Positions 36,433 to 47,300 of a DNA stretch of 64,000 nucleotides are shown here, piece after piece. Within the stretch, counting starts at the first letter, position 1. Each line of letters starts with the position of its first letter. A model generated the notes under the pieces. It made no database searches. It saw only the letters and a list, made by a program, of their open reading frames with translations, and was not told where the DNA came from. This stretch comes from Panax quinquefolius (lineage: Eukaryota; Streptophyta; Magnoliopsida; Apiales; Araliaceae): assembly GCA_020205615.1 (NCBI GenBank), contig CM035173.1, forward strand, positions 46,691,117-46,755,116, given 5' to 3'. The translations under genes were made by a program, and so were the position numbers.

Positions 36433-37200
36433 TGATGTCTATTGTATTTTATCAGTTTAACATTGTTGAAGACTAATGATAATTTATTTTGTATTATCTT
36501 AGTCATAATATTTCTTACTGGGCCAGTTGAGCTCACCCTTTCTTTCACTGTTCTATTCAGGAAATGAGAACATAGCCGGGACAAGTCGGGGAACGGAGTG
36601 ATGGTCCAGATGATAGCATTAGTAGTCCTCACTATTCTGTTAAATAGTGTGACAATAAATGTAATGAGGACTCCATTGAGTGTGGATATTGTCTAGATGA
36701 CAATATTCTTATTAAAACTCTTAGATTATGCTTTGTCATATTTTACACGACTGTTGTATAATTAAGTTGTATTTGAATTTTGTACCATGTATTTGGCGAC
36801 TCAAGATGGGTGATGTATACCTATTTTGGGGGCGTCACAAACACTGTTGAAGGCTAACAATAATTTATTTTGCATTATCTTAGTCATAATATTTTTTACT
36901 GGGCTAGTTGAGCTCACCCTTTGCTTTCATTGTTCTCTTCAAGAAATGAGAATATAGCTGGGACTAGTCGGGGAATGGAGTGACGGTCCAGATGTTTGCA
37001 TTAGTAGTCCTCACTATTTTGTGAAATAGTATGATAATAAATGTATCGAGGACTTATTTTGAGTTTGAATACTGTCTAGAAGACAATATTTGTATTAAAA
37101 CTCGCAGCTCATGTTGTATATTTAAGTTTGTATTTGTATTCTGTACCATGTATTTGGCGACTCAAGATGGGTGATGTATACCTATTTTGGGTGCGTCACA

Positions 37201-37684
37201 CTGGTTACTGATCTTGAAGTTGCTGTTGATTTTGAAGTTGCTGTTGATCTTCTTTGATATTATCTGATCTCTGAGTTGAATCGCCAATCTCTGAGTTGCA
37301 TCGCCGTTGGAGAATTCTTCTTCTTTGATATGTCGTTGCTATGTTTTTTTATCTCAAAGTTGCCTGTTTTCTTCGTGTGAATTTAGGACCGATTAGTTGG
37401 AAATATGAAAGTCAGTTACTGACGTGTTGGGAGTCAATGCTCCGTAACTGACATATTGAGTTATTTTTATAATTATTTTGTGGATGTTTTATTTTTATAA
37501 ATACTTTATAATAATTCTATATTAGTGTTAATTACCCATAATTTAGTTATGATGGCTACATAAACAAAGCGCATTGGAGCAAAACCAAGGGGCCGGTGCT
37601 ACAATTGAACCGAGCCAAGGTCCTTAATTTTTTTTTTTAATTTTTACTATTATTTAATTAATGTATTAAAACTAAAATAGAAGA

Positions 37685-37725
<41 letters not shown>

Positions 37726-37768
37726 CAGGCGAAAAACGAAAGAGAAAGAAGAAACGGTCTGCCTGTTA
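37201..37768 (+). other. Flank between element A and the TBC gene; putative promoter region
   Basis: A short repeat of the type TTGAAGTTGCTGTTGAT is tandem at 37216-37255, and an inverted pair GTCAGTTAC...GTAACTGAC lies at about 37412-37448. A run of 33 A is at 37689-37721, followed by a purine-rich leader. CTGGT at 37201-37205 is the likely right TSD of element A. I see no clear TATA box close to the first exon. Confidence 0.5.
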
Positions 37769-37849
37769 ATGGCGAAGGAGCTCCTGAACCGATCTCTGAT
37801 CTTCAGAGATCTCTCCATTTCTTACTCCACCTTCACCACCATTATTCAG
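37740..37849 (+). other. Probable 5' UTR exon of the TBC gene with uORF
   Basis: ATG at 37769 opens 27 codons to a donor at 37850 (CAG|gtttat). The best downstream acceptor is TATCAG at 38331-38336, giving a short exon that leads into the main ATG at 38391. In the spliced message the uORF would end two codons later (AGA AGT TGA), 29 codons in all, well before the main start. The left edge of the exon is not defined by the sequence. Confidence 0.5.
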
Positions 37850-38390
37850 GTTTATCTCCCCTAATCTATTGGTACATTTCTTAGAGATGATTAACTGATC
37901 TACATATTGCCGCATGACTAATTATCATTTGTTTACAGCAGTTTCAGTTTAGATCATCACCATTTATAATGATCGATTCATTTCTATTAATTTTTTGGTT
38001 CAATTTTGATTCAGTCGGTACTATTTGTTGTATAATCGTCTAAAGTGAATCTGTTTTTTTTTTTTTTTTTGTATTCTGATCGAGTATAACTTAATTAACA
38101 GAGGTTTTAGTGAGATAAATTAGTTTATATCAGTGAAATTTGTGTGGACTGTGGATACTGAATTGTGTGAGTTATCCACTATCTACTCACGTATTTTTTT
38201 ATATTTGGTGTTTGTACGTAGTTGATAGGAATTTTAAAGTTTGTTCGTTGTTGAGTTGTGGTGATTAATTTTTCTTGTTTTTTGGTGAGTTATAAAAATG
38301 TACTGAACTTGTTTGATTGGAAATATGATATATCAGAGAAGTTGAAAGAGAACAGAGTTACAGAGAAATAGAGAGGGAGAGAATTGGGGG

Positions 38391-41300
38391 ATGTCTTTTG
38401 ACGGAGACGATAAACAATGGATATGTGGAAAGGGCCGTACAATGAATCTACAAAAAGTCAGTTCTATTGTTCGCGACATTGGGGAGCCTTGTCTTCATCA
38501 GTCACCTATAAAGGTTGTTATAGCTGTAAGATTCTATGAAACTACTATCTTTTTTCTTTTAAAAGAAATTGTTTCTGTTACACTTTGCCAATTTATTTTA
38601 TTTATGATAGTTTTATGTGTACTAATTTATAGAACCATCTGGGTTTATTATTGATCCTTTTGTAGCAGTAGTAGAATTATAATTTTTGTTGATATTCTAG
38701 CCATGTTATTAGTGTGCACACCCTCATACCGATATATATGTAGATATTGATGAATGTACATGACTCTATGCAATGGAAAAATTAGTTGCAATTTTAATGC
38801 TGTGTTAATATATTATGTAATCTTTCTAACTTGAAAGTTTTGTTTTTATATAAGTTCGCACAACAGCCATATGTCTTAGACAGTCTATGCATGTATTCAA
38901 AGAACTAAATGATCTTATTGAATTAATTCGCATGATTTGGTTATATCGGCTCTTTGTTTGTGAGATCTGCATATTTGTTGCATTCCTTCATCTAAGTGGG
39001 TGTTGTCCTGCCTCCGTGGAGGATTTGCTGCTTATACGATTTCAGAGGTTTTGGAAGGAGGAAGGATACACCGATGCTTTAGAAGTGGTGATCGTCTTTA
39101 TGTTTTCGGGATTCAGACGGAGCGCAATGCTTGGCTTTTTTGAGATAACTTTTTTTCTTTTACTTTGTTGCGAGATTGGATCTTTTTCCTCACTTCTTTA
39201 TGGGCCTCTGTCATGGGTGCCTTTAGGCGTTTATGTGACTGATCTTTGTAGAGTTTGGAGAGTTGCCTTCTTTTGAAGTGTATTTCCCCCCCCTTCTTAG
39301 GATGGATGGACTCCTTTTTCCTCCTATGCTTGTATTCTCTATCTTCATCTAATAAAATTTATTCTTTTTATCCGAAAACAATTTCTAGGTGATGTACAAT
39401 TCAAATGGAAAACTTCATGTTAAGAAATGGAATTTCAAAAAATTTGCTAGTCTCTTCCCCCCCCCCCCCCACCCCCCACCCCCCACCCCCCACACCCCAC
39501 ACCCCACACCCCACACCCCACACCCCACATGGATAGAAAGATTTAGCAGTGTTAGTGTTAGATCATGTATGTTATATTTATCTCACTATCTAGTACTATC
39601 TGTTGGGTGAGCCTTTAATAGCTCATTATATGGAATTAAAACAATATAGAGTATTGATCACCTTAATTATGAGTAAGCGTTCCAACATTTTCCCTTATTA
39701 TGATTTGAAAATTTGACCTCTCTCAAAACCAATTCCAGGCTTAGCCCCTGATATGAAGTGCTGGTTAATGTGGATGTATCCTTGTTTATTTGTTGAACTG
39801 GACATATCAATTAGGTTATAATTCATAATGGACAGCACTGATGCTGGAACTTGTGTTGCTAAGGAAGGAGAAGGACAACCATAAAAGGCTCAGTAGACAT
39901 GTTTCTAAATTGAAATATGAGGAACATAATATATATTACTAGTTATTGGTTTAATTCAACCATTATTTCACCTCTAACGTGGCGATCTATATGTTCATTT
40001 GAAAATTGTATGCGGTCACTATTATGCTAAATGGCTCTATAAACTGTCATAGAGGAGGTAAAAAAACTATGACAAAAACTGGTAATTTTTTTCCTTAAAA
40101 ACGACCTGGTGATATATAGCAGTCATGACAATATAATTGTCCTTTTCAAGTTGTGGAATTTGTAGATGTTGCTTTACTGATTTCTTTCTCTTTTATACAC
40201 ATCACATAAAGAAACAGGAAAAGAAAAGACAACAACAAAGATTTTGCTTTACTTTTCACATGTGGTATTTACCAAGGGAACCGATTGGTTTGTGGTTGGT
40301 TAACCAAAAAAGGCATCGATAAGCGGACTCATATTTGAGTCTCAACTATATGGCAACAAGTTGATAGATTCAGTGAAGCTACAATTAGAACTTAGAATAG
40401 TAAAGAAGGATCTGGTGTATCCGGAACGCTAGTATGATATATGATCTAATTGATTTGTGTTCATATACATTTTGTCAATGGCGACTATTAGAGAGTAGAA
40501 TTAGAACTTAGAGTTCGTTTAGTGAACCTACAATTAAGAAGTTAGAAGAGTAAAGAAGGATCTGGTTTATCTCGAACGCTAGTATGATATAAAGTAATTG
40601 ATTTTTGCTCATAAATTAACACTGGCTTAATGCTAATTTCCAAGCCCTGTGGTTGATTAACGTCTTTTATAGCTTTTGAAGGACCACATTAAACTTAAGT
40701 ACCAAGACATTTCCCTCCTCTTTCAAGCTTAATATATTTCTTGTTGGAAGTAATTATATTGAATTTTGGTTTGAAGGGAGTTAAAATCAAATAGTTTTTC
40801 CTTTTTTAATTGGATTTCCTGTTTAATTCATGTTCTTTTTGTCAAAGGTGGAAGTTGTCGGTAATTTTATGTTGTTGAGTATGGAAATCTTGGGGGTTGG
40901 CTTAGGGCTAAGATGTCAAAGGTGTATAACAGATGAGCTTTGAGGGCTAGATATAAATTCCTGGAGGTTGATGGCAATGATATTGTACTACTAATGGCTT
41001 GTTGAGACTGGTGATGGTTGCCACAAATTGAACTATTGTTTAAATGGGTTTGAATTAATTCAGAGCTTTTGTTCAAAAAAATGTAGAGAAAGCAACTTTG
41101 AGAATTCTACGAGCTCGTATTTTTACCGATATGTGAAATTTATACATTATAAATTTCTCAAGGAGTCTGAAAGTTACTGAGTAATAATTCAAGGGTGATA
41201 TATAATTCTGTTTACATTAAAAAGATGTTTTTTTTTTGTTCCAATACATATAAATTATATATATTTTCTTCATTATTGTGCAGATAAGCAAGATGCTTAA

Positions 41301-44300
41301 GCCAGAAAAGTGGCAAGCAACCTTTGATAGTGATGGGAAGGTTTTTGGCTTTCAGAAAACACTGAAATCGATTTTGTTGGGGGTAAGTAACTAACGATTC
41401 GTTTGATAATTGCATATACTTTTATGTTTCTACTTCCTATTTTTTTTGCTTAAATATGATTTACTACCCTAAACTATTGGTCATATTCCACTTCGATGAT
41501 TCACCTTTCAATTTTATCAATTAGATAATTGAACTATTAATTTTTTTTGATTTCATTCAATTGGGTCTGCCACGTCAGAAATTGCTGACGTGACTGTCCT
41601 AGTGGAGCATAACTTAGCTGATGTGGTTAAAAAAAATTTCAAATTTTTTTAATTTAACATTGGTGATATATTAAAGGGTAAAATTGTCCCGTCACTTTAT
41701 ATCAAACATCAAAACTAAGCAAAAATCATCAAAACCTTTAACCATCAGAATCGATTCTCTCAACGAAATCCCAAAATTCGATCGACAAAAACCTTAGATC
41801 TGAGAATCAAAAATTTCGCAACAACTCTCTAGCTTTTCAGTGGACCGGGGAGATTACGGAGCCGGAGAATAAAGAAAGATCGAGAACGGGATCGGGATGG
41901 GGACGGGAAGAGGGATCGGTCGGGTAGGAGGAGGAGGATGAGCGCCAGAGATGATAACTCAGAGGAGGAGGAGGAGGAGGAGGAGAGTGTGAATGATGAA
42001 GAAGATGACGATGATGATAGCTTTTGAAAGCAATTGAATCTCTTAGTCAGTGATGGTGTTGGCTCGGTTTGACCAATTTGGTATGCTTTCTTGTTAGTTG
42101 TGGCTTTGAAATCTTGGATGTTGTATTCCAATTTATCAGATTTGATTGTTATTGTTTAGCTCTTGATTTATTGGATTTGTTTTCTCATCTTTGCTCTCTA
42201 ATTTTTCCTGCTCCTTTCGGAATTGGGCTGGTAGGGGGTTATTCCCCATGTCTGATTTCCCATTTTGTTTATTATTGAAATCCCCGATGCCCGTACGTAC
42301 GTTTAACTTCAGGAGAAGATTGTAAAGTATAATAGAGGTACATCTTTGATGATAGATAATATATAAACCATTTCAGTAACAAAAATCTGACTCGTTAGCG
42401 ATTGATCTCAACAGGAGTTAAGATTGCATCTAGATTATTCGGGGACACCTCGTCGTGGGAGGGATTCCAGGTCTGGAGGTTTGGAGTATGCTTAGGCAGA
42501 TGCATGGGCTTCTGCATAAAGGTCTGTTGTTGCTGCAGGGCTGCACTAGTTGCTGGATTAGGTGTTTTTGCATTCTTGCGGAGAGCTGGCAACTGATTGT
42601 TATAAACTATGTTTAAGTTCCTGTATGATTTGTTGGGAGCAGCAGAGCCGAGTTCCTCTGAAACTAATTAATTGTCCAAGTTAGAATTGGTTGTTTAATT
42701 ATTAATGTTAATTTTATATATTTTATAATTTATATTATTTGTCTAATTTTTTATAGTTTTATTTGTTATTTTACCTTTTTGTCCTTTGTCTCATTAAAAA
42801 TATATATTCCTTTTACACATAAGCACTCATTTAGCACATTAGGATGCCACGTCAGCAAATTCTGACGTGGCAGACCCAATTGAATGAAATCGAAAAAAAT
42901 TAATAGTTCAATCATCTAATTGACAAAATTGAAAGGTGGATCACCGAAGTGGAATATGGCCTATAGTTTAGGGTAGTAAATCATATTTAAGCCTTTTTTT
43001 TCATATGTTTATGCTTTTTCTTGCTTTCACTAACGTAAACAAAAATCAGACAACATTGTTTGATTACTATATTTAAATGTTAGTTTTACTATATTTTATG
43101 AAGAGTAAAAGTTTAGAATTTTGTTGTTAATAACATTCGGTGAATGGAATGGCTCACTGCGTTGCGAAAAATTGAAGTATTTTGCTACCAAATTGGATTT
43201 TGGTTCTACTTTTTTCAAAGTAGAAAAATTTGCTAAATATCATTATTTGCTACTGATTCCAAAGAAGTAGAATTAGAAACATTAATTTGGAAGCGGAAAC
43301 AGTTGCCAAACGGACCCTAAGAATTTCCATTTCTATAATGTGTGTCATTCTCCACATGAAGGTAGTTTATGTTGATATGATTGCACCTAAAGTTTATTCG
43401 CTACTTTTGTAATAGAGAAACTGGCTGGCATTTTCTTATAGTTCATTGATCGTCAAAGCCCAAAAGCTAGTCATTATTCATTATTGTATTCACAGTGGAA
43501 TAGTTTCAAATTCATCAAGGTGTCTCCCTATCAGAAGTCTAAATGCTTTTGGGCAATGCAAGCTCTGGAAAACAGTCATATTAATTAGTGCATTGGGAAT
43601 TGTGTTTCTAGTATGTCATGCCCAATAACATATTTTTATTTGATTTTTGAGTTGTCTTAGTAGCTTATTATGTTTAGTGCTTAAGTTAAGTCATAGACTG
43701 AGAGCAAATGAAGGCCAACATGATGAACACATCTCCATGTAGCTCTAAGCTTGACTTCGAGTTGATATTAGGTTGTATGTGGTGAATTAAGTCATAGTCA
43801 GAGGTATTTGCTTAGTCGGGGATTGCGGGTTGTGCAGTTGGGCACGAGGAGATTAGGGTTTCTCACCTCCAATTTGTTGATGATGCTATTCTCTTTCTTT
43901 CAGAGGGGCTCTATGTTTTCAAAAACGTGTTAATAATTTTTCGAGTTTTTGAGGCTATTTCTGGTATAAAGGTTAATTTGTCTAAATGTAGTGTATCTAG
44001 GATGATATGGGGGAGCTTTTAACATATTTGTCTCTGGTTGGTTGTAGAATTGATTTATTTTGGCTTACTTATCTTGGGGTCCCGCTTAGTGGGAATCTTA
44101 GGCGAGTCTTGTTTTGCAATCCGGTAGTTGAGAGAGTGGCTCAACATTTAGATAGGTGAAAAGGTGCATACTTTTCCTAAGGGGGTAGGATTACTTTGAT
44201 TCAGGCTTGCTTGTCGAGTATGCCCCAATATTATATTTCTCTATTTAGGATCCTAATTAGTGTAACTGACACCCTAGAGAAGTTAATGAGAGATTTTCTC

Positions 44301-47300
44301 GGGAGCTAGTGGTGAGAGGAAGGATCATTTGGGTGGAAAATAGTGCGTCTTTCTAAGCAGGAGGGACGGTTTGGGGTTGCGTAATTTGGTCATCAAGCTC
44401 TGGTCGGTAAATGGCTCTAGAGTTTTCCTTTATGACCTCATTCCCTTTGTCATAAGGTTATTAGGAACAAGTTCAACATGCATTTGAATGAGTGAGATGC
44501 TAGGTCCGTGATTTATGTTACTCATGCAAGTTCTTGAAAATTCATCTCCCTAGGTTATACTTCATTTATTCGACATTTGAGATATGGATATGGGGATGGT
44601 CATCAGATTTGATTCTCGGAGGATTATTAGTTGGGGAGATAATTATTTTTCTCTTGCTTTTAATCGTGTGTATCGTATGTCTTGGGATTTTTATTTCTTC
44701 AGGAATCTCACTAATTTGGAGTCTAATGAGTTGAAATCTTCGCTAAGCTTGCTTAATTCGATTCATCTATGTACCTCTTCTGATAAGTGCATATGGACTT
44801 TAGATTCATCTGGTTCCTTTTCTTGTAAGAGTTACTCCTTTTTTTGACTCGGTTTATTGTTCTTGATCCATTTTCATTAGCTTCGTACATTTAGAAAGCC
44901 AAGGTCTCTTCCAAAGTCGAGGCTTTTGTGTAGTTCTCTGGATGATTCCTTTTCTTGTAGGAGTTACTCCTTTTTTTGACTCGGTCTGTTGTTCCTAATC
45001 CATTTTCATTGGCTTCTTACATTTAGAAAGCCAAGGTCCCTTCCAAAGTTGAGGGTTTTGTGTAGTCTCTGGTTTTACAAAGATTGAATACTAACGATCT
45101 TTATGAAGATCACAAACCTTACAATGTTCTATCTCCGGATATTTGTTTTATGTGCAGGTAGAATAATGAAACACATGTTCATTTATTTCTGCATTGTCTT
45201 GTTGCTTGGGGATTGTCGAGCTTTCTCTTTGGAGAGTTAGGAGAGGAGTGTCTGTGTCTTGTTAAAGTGGAAGATGTGATACTAATTTGTTTTCAAGGAT
45301 TTGGAAGTAAGAGTCGCTATGTCCTTTATGGAGGGGCCCAACAAAACAATGGCCGTGACATTCTCATTGGAATCTGTAATCCAATCTAAGATCATACCTT
45401 GACTCGTACTGATGAAAATGTTACTCCACGAGAAATTAAACAAAAAGCTGTCGAATTGGCGGATGCCAAAATTTTATGGAAGTGTGCCTTCTTTTCTATT
45501 TTGTGGGAGAATTTGGAATGAGCATAATTCTAGGTTATTTAGAGAAAGTTACTTATCTTTAAAGCTATTGAATGATAGGGTTATTTATCTTACGTCTCTA
45601 TGGATTTCTACTATGGGGGCTTTTAGAGGTATGTCTATGACTGATTTATGTAGAGATGGGAGGGCTGCCCCTTTTTAAGTGCTCTTTTGTTTTTGTTTTT
45701 TTAGTTTGCTGATGGTGGACTTCTTGTCCCCCATTTATTTTCTATTAATGAAATTTCTTTTATATATATAGGGTCCCCATCCATGACAACCGATTGCTAT
45801 GGACACTATTCCAGCAACCACATCTTACACCGTCCATCGTGATATTCAAAGGCTGTGATTAAATTGGACTTGGACCCTGTCGCTAGGAGTAACGACAAAC
45901 ATACTCTTTTCGGCGGCTCGAGAAATTACCTAAATACCCTTCCCTCAATTCGATCCCTGCCGCTAGAAGGAATAGCGGCGGTTTGGATTACATCATTACA
46001 ATATTTGCAATCATAGAAGCTTGTATCTTTTATAATACGTACTGAGAGTCATTACTTGTTCTACCTCGCAAAGTCTGTGTAATAACAGAAAGATATTCTT
46101 TACTTATAATACTAGTAAAAAACACTTGGGTCAATTATCAGACTTTCATATACTTCACAAGTAGTAGAATATTAGCTCAACATCAACACCAGTGATTAAA
46201 GCTAAGTAAAACTCCATGGTGCTGCTATTTCATGAACTTGTAGAATGTTGACAATCATCAATATAACAAAACAGGGAAATACGCACACAAAATACACAAT
46301 TAAAAGACTTCCACCCATTCAAAAACATTATAGTTGGACGACCTTAAGTCATAAAGGCCTTTAATCCTTAACTTCAATGCAAGGAATTCTCTTTACTACC
46401 TAAGTCAATAGTGAACACACAATGTCATGTCACAATGTATCATATCCAGGTGAAAATTATCTTTGTATCAGTAACATGATAGTACTAATACGTAAATCTC
46501 CATCTTAATTATGATTCGGCTAGAAAAGATGTTATTAGTATTTTCCTTATCACGTTGAAATTAAAACTATGAGATGAAAAGAATACAGTCAAAAAAAGTA
46601 AAATCGACATTAAAAAAATAATAAAATAATTGATAGTTTAATAGGATACCTCGTTAAACAATGGAATGGAGAAATTACCTAGACTTTGTGATAATCTTAA
46701 TTCAAGTCTTTGGCACAATTTACAGTTTCATTTCTCCATTGTTACGGAGGCATCCTATTAAATTATCTATTATTTTATTATTTTTTTAATGTTGATTTTA
46801 CTTTTTTGACTGTATTTTTTTCATCTTATAGATTCAATTTAACGTGATAATGAAAATAATATCTTTTCTAGCCCAATCATAATTAAGATGGAGATTTATT
46901 TATTACTACTATCCTGTATAGAAAGATAATTTTCACTTGGATATGATACATTGTGACATGATACACTGTGACATGACATTGTGTGTGTGTTCACTATTGA
47001 CTACCCCTTAGGTAGTCAAGAGAATTCCTTGCATTGAAATTAAAGGCCTTTATGGCTTAAGGTTGTTCAGCTATAATGTTTTTGAATGGATGGAAATCTT
47101 TTAATAGTGTATTTTGTGTGTATTTTTTTGTTTTGTTCTATTGATGACTGTCCACATTCCACAGGTTCATGAAGTAGTAGCACCATGGAGTTTTCCTTGG
47201 CTTTGATAATAATATGAATGTGTGATCGACCCTCTTTGAGCTAATAATCTACTACTTGTGATGATGGACAAAAGTGATTTTTACTAGTATTGTAAGTAAG

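Larger units (their letters stand above)
24150..36839 (+). mobile_element. Element E: solo LTR (about 3.05 kb) inside the A 3' LTR, itself split by element F
   Basis: TSD AACAC occurs at 24145-24149 and 36840-36844, flanking TGTAAGACCCC...GGGGGCGTCACA. E's own sequence is 24150-26800 plus 36438-36839. No internal region of its own is present, so unequal recombination between its two LTRs has removed the body. The plus orientation matches A. The TATA box is at 24150 + 1174 (25324). Confidence 0.9.
3367..37200 (+). mobile_element. Element A: chromodomain Ty3/gypsy retrotransposon, split by nested insertions
   Basis: Pieces that belong to A are gag to integrase (3367-6620), the C-terminal integrase/chromodomain end (21731-21985), the PPT (21984-21995) and the 3' LTR (21997-24149 plus 36845-37200, about 2.5 kb together). 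Everything between is later insertions: C (6621-21730), and E with F inside it (24150-36839). The 5' LTR and gag start lie left of the window, beyond element B. The order gag, PR, RT, RH, INT, chromodomain and the PPT next to TGTAAGACCCC identify a chromovirus, probably of the Tekay/Del group. The LTR ends ...GTGCGTCACA at 37200, and a TSD copy would be expected at about 37201-37205 (CTGGT). The copy is dead, with several stops and frameshifts. Confidence 0.88.
21997..37200 (+). repeat. Element A 3' LTR, interrupted by solo LTR E
   Basis: The left part is 21997-24149 and the right part 36845-37200. Joined across the AACAC duplication, they give about 2.5 kb. It starts TGTAAGACCCCAACC and ends GGGTGCGTCACA. 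A probable TATA box TATAAATA is at 23033-23040. The U3 part aligns with E and F, but the middle differs. Where E and F have hairpin-bearing 74-bp repeats, A has TACTATTCA repeats instead, so A and E/F belong to different subfamilies. Confidence 0.85.
41448..42993. mobile_element. Non-autonomous Mutator-like element with about 145-bp TIRs (Pack-MULE-like)
   Basis: The left arm, 41448 to about 41592, begins GCTTAAATATGATTTACTAC and ends with TGCCACGTCAG. The right arm, about 42850-42993, is its inverted copy at roughly 90 percent identity by eye. The flanks are eight T on each side, a plausible but low-complexity 8-9 bp TSD. The interior holds two host-like fragments (41830-42028 and 42395-42600) and no transposase. 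Long TIRs, TSD size and captured fragments are typical of Pack-MULEs. Confidence 0.75.
41391..43320. mobile_element. MITE (hAT-like ends) next to the exon 2 donor, containing a Mutator-like element
   Basis: The left end ACGATTCGTTTGATAATTG and the right end (complement of CAGTTGCCAAACGGACCCT) form a loose terminal inverted repeat, with further pairing of TTTCTACTTCC and its partner. The element is broken by the Mutator-like insertion at 41448-42993. The left end lies only about eight bases after the splice donor GTAAGT at 41383. No clear 8-bp TSD is visible. Confidence 0.5.

Noticed and set aside
37769..37849. ATG at 37769 as the main start of the TBC gene
   Set aside because: Joined to the next exon it meets a stop two codons in. 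The frame that continues into conserved TBC sequence starts at 38391.
39389..39610. Pro/His/Thr-rich open frame in intron 1
   Set aside because: It is the translation of the C-rich minisatellite.
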